Of a DNA stretch of 64,000 nucleotides, positions 23,199-34,930 are shown piece after piece. The stretch spans positions 18,656,704 through 18,720,703 of the forward strand of contig NC_037258.1 in assembly GCF_000002425.4 (NCBI RefSeq), read 5' to 3'. Below the pieces are notes generated by a model. That model worked only from the letters and a program-made list of their open reading frames with translations, did no database searches and was not told the origin of the DNA. This DNA comes from Physcomitrium patens (taxonomy: Eukaryota; Streptophyta; Bryopsida; Funariales; Funariaceae). Each line of letters begins with the position of its first letter. The stretch's first letter is position 1. The translations under genes and the position numbers were made by a program.

Positions 23199-23693
23199 TG
23201 TCATGGACACAAAATACAGACTTGAAATCTAACAAGAAGTTCAAGAAGAAGTGGCAGAACTAGATTAAACAGATGAGTACAAGAACAACACCAGAAAGGT
23301 GAGCTAGAACTCCAAGAGATGTGTTGTCGAGACTGAAGAACTCTTCAGCCTCGATCCCTATATATACTCCTACTTAGGAAGCTTCTCAAGCTACTTCTAT
23401 TAACTAGGAAGCTTCTAGAAGGTTCCAGAGGCTTCCTTTCTAGAAGGTTCTAGAAACTTCTCGAGCTACTTCTATTAACTAGGAAGCTTCTAGAAAGTTC
23501 CAAGGGATTCTTTTTTAGAAGCTTCTAGAAACTTCTCTTCTAGAAGGTTCCAGAGACTTCCTTTCTAGAAGCTTCTAGAAACTTCTCTCTAAAAGGTTCC
23601 AGAGGCTTCTCTTCTAGAAGGTTCCAGAGGCTTCTTTTCTAGAAGGTTCTAGAAACTTCTCTCTAGAAAGTTCTAAGGAATATGTCCCTAACA
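23199..23693 (-). repeat. 5' LTR of element A
   Basis: 495 bp, minus orientation, followed on the right by the TGCTG duplication. TATATATA at 23359-23366 is a probable TATA box. The region upstream of it (higher coordinates) is almost entirely GAAnnTTC-type repeats. Confidence 0.95.
23408..23465. promoter_or_regulatory. Heat-shock-element arrays in the 5' LTR of A
   Basis: 23408-23435 reads GAA-nn-TTC-nn-GAA-nn-TTC-nn-GAG-nn-TTC. 23438-23465 reads TTC-nn-GAA-nn-TTC-nn-GAA-nn-TTC-nn-GAG. Each array has six units with exact 5-bp phase; known heat-shock factors need three. Further partial arrays continue to about 23683. They begin about 42 bp upstream of the TATA box on the minus strand, the position expected for a heat-responsive promoter. 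Confidence 0.7.
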
Positions 23694-23698
23694 TGCTG

Positions 23699-25315
23699 AC
23701 ATAAAATACTTAAGATTCTTGTAATTTGTATAAATAATCAATAGATTTGAAGTGCCTTCAAGTTAATAGTGACATTCTTATAATAAATCCAAATTTGCAA
23801 GAATTTCTTTCTTATAAATCTTATACTTAATCTTGATTGTTGAAAATTTTCTTGAATAAAAAACTACTAGGTGAAGTTTTCTTTTACTCCCATTTGTGAC
23901 AAATTTGCACCTAAAATAAATTTCAATATACTTACTTCTATAAAAAATACTTTAAAAAAATAAATATAATATAAGTTTAAAGTTATTATATAAGCTATCT
24001 TTAAAACTTCAAATGATTTTTTTACTTCTTTATTCTACTCAAGTTTGTCTTTGCAAGTCAAACATATAAGCAAAGCTATAACTTGAAAAAATTTCTTGAT
24101 AAAGATTTAATAGTAGTTGAAAAATTCTAAAAAATATTAAACATCTTTTATTATTCTTAAAATCTTTCAATTTAAAATAGTTTGAACTTTCTTAGGATCT
24201 ATCATGAAGCAATTATTTAAATTAATATATCTTAAAAAATCAAGTTGAATTATATAAAATATAAATTTTTTTATTTTATCATATTATCTTATATCTCTAA
24301 ATTTTTGTAACACACAAAAAATATAAATTTCATGTTTTTACATATTTTTAGTATAAATTAAAATATAATTTATATAAATAAATAAAAATTTAATAATTCT
24401 CAAAAAAAAAATCATTCATTAGATGTTGAAAAGTTACTAGTACATTTGAGAGTCCAGAAAGCATGACATTATATTTGAAATGCCTACACTTGATTCAAAA
24501 CATAGTCTTTTATTCATCTTTTTTTTAATTTATACAATATTGTATGTTCTTTGTAGATATAATTTTGTATACATTCTTACCTAATTTAATTTATTAAGAA
24601 GTTTCAATATCAAAGGTAGAAGATACCTATTTTTAATGGTAATCACTTTGAGCCATTCATAATCCATACTAATTTGCAATAACTTTTTATTTTTCTATAC
24701 AAACAAGATAGAAACTCCTATTATTGATTTTAAATGGTGTATGAAGTTTTTGGTAAGATTTTCATTAATACATTTCTTAGATATATCTAAGTCATTTTAC
24801 AATAAGCTATAAATTGCTCCATATTAATAATTGATCTCTTTCTTAAAGATCAATTGAGTAATCATAAAGATAATGTCTTAAAAAAGTATATATATTCTTA
24901 TTCACAAAAACATCTTCATAATCTTGATAGTAGCTTGGAATACTACTTGAAATCTTTTGACTATTAGAAATAGATGTAATATAAATAGTAAAAATTGATC
25001 ATTTTTTTGCAACATGCATGAAGACTCTTGTATTTATTAATAAGGATTGGATGTATTAAACTTATGACTTTTTACTTAAATAATAGAAGTTAGAATTATT
25101 ATATAAAAAAAATCTATATTATAAAAAATCTAGTCTATTAATAGATTATACTTTTTTAGCTATAATAAATCTAAATTATTTAAATTAAAAAGAGATTTAA
25201 TATCATTAAATGTTATCAAGCTATTATAACCATTAGTTGTTATATTTAAAAGAATAGTTTCATAGATAACATCTCTAAAAGATAACAAATGAGTATCTAT
25301 AATTTCTATATAAAT
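23699..25315 (-). pseudogene. Decayed chromovirus C, 5' half (protease to RNase H)
   Basis: Right-hand continuation of the element split by A. 23699-23760 still matches the RNase H block (YTDHKNLEYFMSA). About 24420-24490 matches RT ([14 protein letters not shown]). 25200-25315 matches the protease C-terminal half (VEVIDGRPLSS-like). It is full of stops and AT-enriched. It is cut at 25315/25316 by the start of element D. Confidence 0.7.
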
Positions 25316-26039
25316 TGTAACCAGGTATAGATAAGATATTTGCATTCCTTATGCATAATAATAGATAGTTGGAGCTATGTTTGAAAAGTTTATAGAAATT
25401 TCTAAAATTAAGATTTGGTTAGTGGATTATGTAGGATCTACCATAGAACATTCTAGAAAGAGCTTAAGGCAGTTATCTAGGTAGAATCCACCATTAAAAA
25501 TATTCTAGAAAGTTCCAAGATGGTTGACAAAGTATAAATATGATTTGTCAGGGCCATTTGGGCAGTTGATCAAATATGGCTTTAGACCCTTCTTCTTAAT
25601 AAAATTTGATTTTGCATCGTTTTATTTAAATGAATCATTTTTTATTTTTTATTTTTTATAATATGTTCTATCTTATGTTGTAATAGGATTTACGTTGCTA
25701 TGGATTAAAAGGATCTTTAATTTTTGAGATAATCTGGTTCCATTTCATGGATATTAAAGCAAGTATTAGACTATTTTTTAGTAGCATGTCAATAGCCACC
25801 ATTTAATTTGAGGTGAATTGTTGTGGTCACACTAGGTACTATGTTGAGGCTACCATGAACTATTCTTAAGAAATTAGCTGAAAGAGAGAAGGCATTATAA
25901 TAATAGAATTCAACAAGAAAATTATAGCATAGAAGATATGGCAGAGCAATTCTAGATAGAAGCTCAAATATAACACCCTGTAGGCTAAATATTCTATAAG
26001 GATAAATAAAAGTCTCTAAGACAAGGGAATTGACATTTG

Positions 26040-26730
26040 ATAGGTTGAAATTAAATAAATTTGATACAGACCTTGGGACTTCAAGACAAGAAGATGTATG
26101 CTAGCGGTTCTTTAGTATGTGATGATACCTCCAACTATCTAGGACAAATACAATCAAAAGAATTATGTATATAGCCAACTATTTGACAGATGCAACAACC
26201 ATTTGGTGATGACATCAAGTTAAAAGCTATACAGATCATGGTAGATTTTGTGATTGAAAGGAGTTTGACACTGAGTTTAGGAATTAATTTTGGCCCATCA
26301 ATATGGAAAAGATATCAAATGATCAGTTGGCAAAACTTACATAATTTAAATCAATACAAGTTTATGTCTCTTAATTTAAGTCCCTATATCTCTAAATTAG
26401 TAATATTTCAAAGGCAGAGATGATACATCAATTTTTACAAGGATTAAAACTTAGAGACTAGTAAGAGGTAGAACTAAGGGATCTACAAACATTTGAAGAA
26501 GCAATTAGGATTATTGAGAGGGTTGATGCTATAGATTTCAAAAATCATAGAACATGACTTATATCAGTAAGTCCTATGTCACTATTTAATATTATAGCAT
26601 AACAACCAACACCAATAGAAATTGATGCCCTACAATAATTATCGTTACTACAAAGTCTACAAATATTGGCACAAAAGAAATTATGTTTCTATTATCGAGA
26701 GCTAAGCCATTAAATCCGAGGTTTTTTGAA
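26040..26730 (+). pseudogene. Gag remnant of element D
   Basis: A capsid-like stretch is readable at about 26190-26540 (FLQGLKLRD, LQTFEEAIRIIERVD). It is followed by a damaged CCHC-type knuckle at about 26680-26710 (LCFYYRELSH). Stops are frequent. Assignment rests on order and these fragments. Confidence 0.5.
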
Positions 26731-27439
26731 ACATTAAAATTCAATCACCAACAAGTCAAGGTGGATCCATAGTTTCAAAACTCAACAAGTTAATAACAAG
26801 ATGGAATAAGGAAATGGAGCTCTCCAATAAAGGCATTGAGGACCAGTACTAGAGATAGTTGCTTTCTCTTAGAAACAAACAGCATCGCCTTAGACAACTA
26901 TAAAAAAAAGTTTGATTGGTATATCTAATGGATTGACTAAGAAAATAGCCATGTCGAGTGTTTGTGGATTGTAGCTCTAGAAAAAATTACATCTTGATTG
27001 AAATTACCAACTGATTTAGAATTGAAACCAAGACAATGAAAAGAGGAAGTATATATCTTACAAATGACCAAGAGAATGTATTAAATAAAACATGTGAAGA
27101 AAAAACCTTAAGATTGACTGATATCTATATCTTTAGAGAGAAGTTTAAGGTAATAAAGCTAAGATATGATATTATCTTTGATATGCCATGACTAGAGGTG
27201 GAAAATAAGTAAGTGGATTGTCTAGTAAGGATAATCTCTTTCAAAGATGATAAATGTAAGGTGATTCTTTGTACCTCTGCATCGAGTGAGGAAAAAAAAA
27301 TCTATGACTAAAGACTTACTTGTAGGAATGACCTTTATGAAGAAGCAAATATAGCTTAAAGAATCGATATATGTAATAGTTTTGAATCTTGTGTCAATGG
27401 TGAAAAAGATATGCAAAAGAGTAGAATAGAAAAAACAAC

Positions 27440-28890
27440 TCATACAAAAATATCAAGATGTCTTTCCAATTGATCTATTTAGTGGCGTGCTTCTTGATTA
27501 AGGTACTCCCTTTCAAATAGAACTATTGCTTGGGACCAAACTGGTAAGTCGGCCATTTTATTACCTACTACCAAATGAACTTGAAGAGATATGAAAGATA
27601 TTAAACAAACTCTTAGAGAAGGACTTCATTTAAGAAAGCACATTACCATAGGGAGTACTTATACTCTTTGTACCTAAAAAGGATGGTGGACTTTGGCTTT
27701 GCATTGACTATTCGAGCCTCAATAAATAGACTGTTAAGAATGCATATTCACTTCCATGGATGGATGATCTTCTTAACTGACTTCAAGGTGCAACCATCTT
27801 TAGCAAATTGGATCTTCAAAGTTGCTATTGATAGATACTTATCTCAAGATAGGATATAAAAAAGTGAGCATTTTGTACATACTATGGATATTTTGAATAC
27901 CTTGTTTTACCTTTTAACCTCACTAATACTCCAACATCCTTCATATGTCACATGAACAGATTATTTTGAGACCTTTTGAACAAGTATATGCTTATCTTCA
28001 TCAATGATATCTTAACATATAATAAAATCTTTAAAGAGCATGAACAACATCTATAGGAAGTGTTGCATTAGCTATAAGATAATTACTTCTATTGTAAGCA
28101 ATCAAAGTGTGAACTTTGGAAGTTAGAGGTCACTTTTTTGGAGCATGTAGTGTCTTCTAAAGGCATGCACATGGAGTAAGATAAGATGAAAGCAGTAGAA
28201 GATTGATTAACCTCCAAAGATGTTTTTGAAGTCTACTCATTTTTAGGTCTTGCTGGATATTATCATCATTCCATTCATCAATTTGCATACATTGTTGCCT
28301 CACTAATAGACCTATTGGAGAACGGTGTTCAATTGGAATGAAAACTGGAGTAGAAAAAGGCCTTTGATAAGTTGAAGAAAGTACTCATTATTACCTAAAT
28401 ATTGTAATTGTATGATTCCAACCTTCTTTGTACACTTGACATTGATGCTTTCAACTTTTCTATTAGCGAGCTCTTTCAATAAGATTTTGGTAGTGTCAAT
28501 TCAAACCTAATTAGTAGTGTCAATTCAAACCTAATTGAAGGAACCAAATAGAAGGAAGCTACGCATTAAGATGTTTATTTCAAAATGGTTATTGATCAGT
28601 TGAAGGAGGATGATATGTAATATCAAGACCACCATCTTAGTGATGGATTACTCTACCTCAAGAAGCAAATTTATGTATCTGACAATGTTATACTCTAGAC
28701 GCGCATACTTTAAGAATGACATGACATCTCAATATTTGAACATATTGGTTATGAAAAGACTTTAGAATGGATCTCAAGGACATGATTTTGGGTAGATTTG
28801 GATTGTGATATTTGAGCTTTTGAGCGCTCTTGCGAGTCATGCCAATGTAACAAAATATGCAACACAATATTTCTTAAACTATTGCAACTA
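27440..28890 (+). pseudogene. Pol remnant of element D (RT to integrase zinc region)
   Basis: RT is visible at about 27540-28050 (LNKLLEKDFI, FVPKKDGGLWLCIDYSSLN). The thumb/RNase H boundary is at about 28130-28300 (VTFLEHVVSSKGM, FLGLAGYYHH). The integrase zinc region is at about 28740-28850 (HIGYEKTLEWIS, SCESCQCNKI). The RNase H part is largely missing. A 21-bp unit around 'tagtgtcaattcaaacct' is directly duplicated at 28491-28535. Residue choices differ from elements A and B, so it belongs to another gypsy lineage. Confidence 0.7.
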
Positions 28891-30593
28891 ATTCTACTAC
28901 ATATGATACATTGGGAGTAAGTGACTATGTGTAAGCCACTGAATTGATCCTCCTTGATATTTAGTATAAAAAATGTACTTATTGTGCTTAAAACATAATT
29001 TTTATGAAATTAATAGTAGAATTTTAGGAAAAAATAGAAAATAGATTGCTAGTAGTGGACATGCAATCTATGATAGAGTTTAGTAAGAAAAATACTATGA
29101 AGACTATATTTTTCTAGTTAGCTAATAGTAGAGGAATTACGAAGGAAATAGTCTTGGTATGAGAAAGAAAAAAATTATTATTTGTTAATAGCTCTTAAAA
29201 AATTATCATTTGTTACTACCTCTCTCGTGGATTTTGCTTGATGTGAAAGCTCTGCAATCAACGTGGTCATTGCAGCTAAGTTGTATTATTGTTGTCGTTA
29301 CTTTTGCATTGAGAGAGCCCGACGGTTGTCGTCAATCCATTGGTTGCTAGTTTAACATTTCTTCTTCGACATGGAAGGAGGTAGAGAAACAATCGGTGGT
29401 TGCCTTGGGGATCTCTTGTCTTCTTTGTTTGCAACGACTAGCCTGAAAACCTTGTGTCGTAGTTCAGGCGATTCTAGAGCAGGTTGAGGGGGCTGCTCGC
29501 TCTCATTCAGGACGCTTCTACAGCGCTTTTCTTGGCGGTTCTATTTTTCTTTTTGTTCTCGTCGGCGGTCCTGCTTTGAAGTGTGCTGCGGTCAAGGCTT
29601 GCGTGCGAGCTCTCATTTTTTCAGTGTGCAGTCGTGCTGAGGGTTGCCCTGAGATCGACTGAGGAAGCCCTTGTGGTCAACGTAACTTGATTTTGTTTGT
29701 TGGTATGAAGATGGAGCGGCGTGCAGTGGTCTGCTGAAGGCCCTAGTGTTAACGTCCGAAGCGTTGCTTGCCTTGAACATTGAGGAAACTGTTTCGGGTT
29801 TCCGAGGAGGAGCTGTCGGGGTTCGGCAAACTACGCAGCCCGTCCGCATTTCTTTCTCTTTGTTTTTTGTTACGGGTTGGAGCTCAGATTTTCTCGGTGT
29901 GTGCTCCTTCATTGAGTGTATGCTGGGATTGTTGCTGTTCCGGTGCGGTGGAGCAAAATCATTTTTTTTTTGATGTTACTATCTGGTCGAGGGGGAGCCC
30001 TCATCTGGAGCAGATCGGAAGGAAGTTGCAAGATTGTGGTCAAACGGAAGGAGCATCCTGTGAATAGTGACACTTCTTCAACGTCCCTAGTCAGTAGCAT
30101 ATTGCAAGGTGAAGTAAGTTTCGGAAGAAAATTTTTGGTTAAAAAGTGAAACCCTCAATTAGGGTTGATTGCCTTAGGAGTCGGATGATAAATATCAACT
30201 GTTGGATGAAATTTAATCAAAAATGAACTTCAATCAACTTGAATGAAAATATTGGATGAATTTTGACTGAAGTGGATGAGTTCTCATTCATGGACGAGAA
30301 GTTATTCATAGATGAATTTTCATTCATGGATGATTATTTGTTAAATGGATGAGTTTAAAATAACATAATAATAATAATAATAATAATAATAACATATAAT
30401 TAATTAACTAAAAGAAAGAAATTTTTATGGCATTAAATTATGGAGTGATGTATTATTGTAAAGTTGAATTAGTGTAGAGTTATGATTTGATTGCTTGAAT
30501 TATTTAAGATGAATAAAGAGTAACTTAGTATAAATTTTATTAATAGTTATAACTACCAAAATTCACAAAGTTAATTCACTCATTGTGAATTAG
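28891..30593. other. Foreign island splitting the integrase of element D
   Basis: The integrase zinc region ends near 28890 and the catalytic core resumes near 30625. Between them, 29217-30150 has much more balanced composition than the element, with runs like plant 5' UTR/first-exon sequence. Its flanks are AT-rich, and an (ATA)n tract lies at about 30366-30390. Open frames are at most 99 codons and unrecognised. No terminal inverted repeats or target duplication were clear. It may be an inserted transposon or captured gene fragment. Confidence 0.5.
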
Positions 30594-30622
30594 AATAAAC
30601 TTCCATCTAATGGAGGTTTATT
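30594..30622. repeat. Short near-perfect inverted repeat
   Basis: 13-bp arms (aataaacttccat / atggaggtttatt, one mismatch) around a 3-nt centre. It lies at the junction where the integrase core of element D resumes. Confidence 0.7.
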
Positions 30623-30624
30623 TT

Positions 30625-30960
30625 AGCTCACACTATGGATCTCATTACGTATTTGCCTTAGGCACCTTACAATCACACCGTGGTTGTTATCTTTGTGGAT
30701 CGACTCTCAAAGCAAGTTCACTTGATTGTAGTGCACTTGGATATTGATGCTCCAACATTTGCATGAGTCTTTTTTGATACTACCTTTCTTCACTATAGAT
30801 TATCTCGTATCATCGTTTTAGATCGAGATCCATGCTTCATAGGAAGTTTTTGGCAAGCCTCATTCAAGCTATTAGGTACACAACATAGAACCTACATAGA
30901 ACTTCATCCATTACCAAGAAATAATTTGGAAATACCATTGGAAGCAAAACGAGGACATTC
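30625..30960 (+). pseudogene. Integrase core remnant of element D
   Basis: Readable fragments include HTVVVIFVDRLSKQVH, LSRIIVLDRDPCF and FWQASFKLLGT, corresponding to the D and D positions of a retroviral-type integrase core. Stops interrupt it. The copy of the LTR start follows at 30984. Confidence 0.65.
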
Positions 30961-31075
30961 AACATTAGTGGAAGAGAATTAATTGTAATGGGATATAAAT
31001 AAGATATTTATATTGCTAATGCATAGAAAAAGATAGTTAGAGCCATGTTTGAGAAGTTTCTAGAATTGGGATTAG

Positions 31076-31742
31076 GTCTATTTTTTTACATAAATGATTT
31101 TCTATAGTCATAGAAACAATTCAAATTAACCAAAAATTATATTTATAATATAAATAACTAAAAATATTGAGGTTTTATTTTTCATATTTCTGTTAATAAT
31201 TAACTAACACTTATCGGTTTTTTTTATAAATAATACATGTGAATAAAATATCAATATAGAAATTACCTCAATAACTAAATATTAATTTTTATAATTAAAA
31301 AAATAATAAATCAATTAAGATAATTACATTCAAGATCCACTAAGATTCTACTTTTATTTAAATAATAATAATAATAAGTTTCTTGTAACTTACAAATTCT
31401 TTAAGATTATATTTAAATTTGTCTCTTGTATGTACAACATAACTTTCTTATAATATGACATTTTGACTTTAACAACAACCTTAGATCTATTTTGAAAGAT
31501 TTTTTGTAGCTTCAAATATATAAACTTGTCAAAAAAACTATTACAGTTACATAATATCTATTTTCAAGCAAGTATTTTATATAATCAACTGTATAGACTT
31601 TTTTAATTATAATTTATTTTTGAAATATTTTAATTATCTATTTTAATATTTTTTATTATTGATCTATTATGATTTTTTAATCTATTTTATACTTATATAT
31701 TTTCTAATTATAATGGCATATTCATATAATATAAATTTATTA

Positions 31743-31778
<36 letters not shown>

Positions 31779-33340
31779 TTTGATATATTAATTGAATTTT
31801 TTACTAAATTGACCAACTTTTGTTTACCATACATATGCTTGGAAGAATAAAAGATAGACACTTAGCCCTCTTTTGATGGATGTAGTATAGTATGGCTAAT
31901 GTTTTCCTTGTAACTTCAATAAATTCCAAGTGTCTCATAGCCTTGCTTACAATTATTCTTGCTTTGCCTTCTCACTCTATCATAGTATTACAATTTTCCA
32001 TTCACATTACTTTGTTTAGTGTTGGATTGGAGATGCACTACCAAAATTCAATCAATGTATTGATTTCTATATATATATATATATATATAATATATATTTT
32101 TTATTTATATTATATGTTTTTAGTTGATATTATATTTAATCTAAGATCTTGAGTTCTATTTAATTTTTAAAAGAGATTCTTTAAAAATATTAAAATCAAC
32201 AAATAAATTGATTCTATTTTATTTTTTTGTCTTCACAAAACTAATATTTAAACCAATTCACATGTTAATAGACAAATCACATATAAAAATCATGTATTGC
32301 AATGATACTTACATTGTACCTTAATTATCATAAAGATCATTGAACAACATTCTTATTATTAGCAAAATTTTCTTATAATAATATGATACTCTCTTATATT
32401 CAATAAATATTTTTTTTTCAAATAATAATTATCATCCTTAATTTTATACTTATGACATTTTAAAGACCAATAATTGTATAGAATTGGATTGTTAAGGACT
32501 TGAATTAAGAAAAGAATATCAATCAATAAAATAAATTCATCTACAAATAAATCAAATCAAATAAATAAATAAAAAAGAAAAAAGAAAAAGAAGTTGTGTG
32601 TCTTTCAAAAGCAAGGAGGTGTTGTATTGGTGGTACTAGCATAAATTATGTGTATATTGCCTCATTCCTAATAAGAATTAAGCATGTGTTTGGTTCATCC
32701 ATGCTTATCAAATCTTCTTTAGAATCTAATTGAAGACTTGATACATATGGAAGACCTACAACTACTGTATTAAAAATAAATAAATAAAATAAAATAAAAT
32801 AAACTATCCACATACTTGATATGGTTGGTTAAGCTCAAAACAATGGATACATTGTGATGGCAACATGCATAAGATCCAGTCACTCCTAAAATGGTGAAAC
32901 CCTTCTCCCTATTCACTCTGAAGTAGATTGAACTAATTACTGTTAGCTTTTTCATCAAGCAACTTGGTTGGACCTTTTATCGTTTTTTTTCTGGAAGCAA
33001 AATAGAAAGAAGCTGTTTTGCCACCATTTTGAGGTATGCCCACCTCTGCAACCCACACTTCTCATACTAAAGTATACTTTCCATCAAACAGTGCTTTTTT
33101 CATGGTTGGTATGGGCCCCATTTCATTTGAACATCTGTACGAGCCCTATTGGCATTGACCCATTGAGCCTTTGAAGCTTTGTAAAGCGGAATCCCCTGAG
33201 GATCGTACAATTGGATGAGATAGTTATTTAGTATATTTCCTAAAATAATTTTAAGAAATAAAAAATAGTCCATAACCTCAGAAACTGAACCGAAACCCCA
33301 AGTACAGTAGGAAAAGTAAAAGGTACAATCCGTTTAATTT
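31076..33340. other. AT-rich region, no gene recognised
   Basis: Contains the third copy of the dispersed AT-rich repeat (about 31190-31420) and TA microsatellites at about 31748-31773 and 32071-32095. From about 32600 the composition becomes less extreme, but no open frame is convincing. Confidence 0.5.
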
Positions 33341-34930
33341 TAGTCGGTGCTGACCAGATACATGAGCAAAAGAGAACCCCTCGAGAAGGGAATAGGTTCC
33401 AGTGAAATGAGATGTCACAAATTGTCGGGCGTCAGCAGTGCAGTGGGTGACCGAGCTCGTGGTGGTAGGAGAAGCAATAGGTGGGGCCCTATGGCTGCGA
33501 AATGCGACATTTGCATGCTCTAGAAGAGTTGCCCTTTGAATTCCTCTGCCGGGTCAAAATAGCACACCCCCGGGTATCTCAAATAAGCGTCACCAAGGTT
33601 TCATGGGATACAACAACATACGGATCCATAACCACAACTTCGCAAGAACTTTCAGACCGTGGTCATAGGACAAGGTTTCATCCAAAAAGAACGAACGTGC
33701 TACCATTCATTCATCCACGAAGTCGAAATGGAGTTGGTGAAACGCCTCCGGGATATTCAACTGATTCGAATTTGGTGCGAGCTAAGATTTGAATATTTAT
33801 TTCTTTTGGTTATTGCAGCCCGCTGCCCTAAGAGTTGCTGTGGGGTCAGGGTTTGTCCAAAAGCGGTCTCGGGGCAGATCTGCCAGAAAAACCGAAAAAA
33901 AGGTTTTTGTTGCGAGGCGGATTTTTTTGTTGTTTTTTAGCTGGACTTTCGGTTCGCTAGGCTGCGCGTGCACGAGCTTTGCAGCAGCAGCGGCGGCTGC
34001 CGATTTCGCACCATGTGGCGCTCAATGTCCAACGTCGCCATCTAGAGTGTCGCTCACTCACTCCGTTCATCGTCCCTTTTTCGGTTGTGTGTGTGTGCCG
34101 CAGGTGGGACCTGCTGCAGCAGCCCCTTATGGAGATGGTTTTAGCAGTATTACAATTCGGCATCCCATTTGATCCGCCTTTTCGTTTCTTTCCTGTGGGA
34201 GTCGGCAGTGGGCGGCTTGCTCATTCGTGGCAGTTCCTCGGAAAGACTTCGTAGTCGCGTTACATGTTTCTTGGGGGTTAAATGTGGTGGTGATGGCTGC
34301 GACGGGAATGCGAGCTTTGCTTCTCATTGTGAGGTGCGAGGATCCAGACTTGGGGTGTGTTCAGGATGAGGGGTGTCTTCATGTTGTAGTCACATTGGGA
34401 AGTTTTTTCTCAATTCGCGGAGTTTCGTGGTGACGAGATCTGAAAGAGGTTGTTGATTAAAGGAATCTTAGTACACGCCGCACATAGTTGCGTTTTTCAT
34501 TTTTTTCTTTTTTCTTTTTTTTTAATAAGAGACCTTTCTCGTGTTTTTTTGCCCAAATGAGGAGAGAAATTTAGTGTACAGATTTGGGTTTGCGTGAGCG
34601 TCTCCCATTTCCAACTTGCGGGAAGATTTTTTGTAGTCTTTGCTCACAGCTTTGGAGAGCTTCGCGGAATTCGTCCATCCTTCGGAAAGTTCTTGCGTAT
34701 ATTAAGAAGATTGAGGGCACTTCAGGGTGTTGAAGACTAAGTCGTAGTGATTTCAATGGCCAATTAAGTTTGGGATTTGTCGCAGATCTGGATGAGCTCG
34801 GAGATCAGTCAATTCTGCCTAAAATTATTGTGATTGTCTGTCTCCGCGAGAACGAAACTGCGAAGGGGTTGCGGAAGATTCTATCGTTCTCGCACTGAAG
34901 AATATGAATGTAATTTAACAGGCCTTTCAA
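33341..34930 (+). promoter_or_regulatory. Upstream/5' UTR region of the BODYGUARD-like gene
   Basis: Higher GC than the retroelements to the left, with CT-rich stretches near 34045-34080 and a T-rich tract at 34499-34524. The string TTTAACAG ending at 34921 looks like a splice acceptor just before the ATG at 34931. A 5' UTR intron is therefore likely, but its donor and the transcription start are not fixed. No coding exon is recognised here. Confidence 0.4.

Larger units (their letters stand above)
11026..23693 (-). mobile_element. Ty3/gypsy chromovirus A, complete, interrupted by element B
   Basis: The element is bounded by two 495-bp LTRs at 11026-11520 (3') and 23199-23693 (5') that start TGT and end ACA on the minus strand. 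They are flanked by the 5-bp target duplication TGCTG at 11021-11025 and 23694-23698. I count 3 differences between the LTRs, all transitions. Removing the nested element B and its duplicated GATAC leaves about 6289 bp. Order on the minus strand: 5' LTR, PBS, gag, protease, RT, RNase H, integrase, chromodomain, ORF3, polypurine tract (11521-11536), 3' LTR. The coding frames contain at least six in-frame stops, so this copy is not autonomous. It inserted into the RNase H region of the older element C. Confidence 0.95.
25316..31075 (+). mobile_element. Decayed Ty3/gypsy element D (different family)
   Basis: Matching LTR starts at 25316 (TGTAACCAGGTATAG) and 30984 (TGTAATGGGATATAA) share about 90 bp of alignable sequence, including 'ataagatattt' and 'gatagttggagc'. 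Between them lie remnants of gag, RT, RNase H and integrase on the plus strand, all with many stops. Similarity at the right end fades near 31075, so the 3' LTR is truncated. D inserted into the protease region of the older element C. Confidence 0.7.

Noticed and set aside
29613..30149. Small ORFs in the island within element D
   Set aside because: They overlap each other on both strands, are short, and show no recognisable domain.
33789..34433. Open frames of 60-130 codons upstream of the hydrolase gene
   Set aside because: Overlapping frames on both strands in GC-richer 5' UTR-like DNA, with no family motif.
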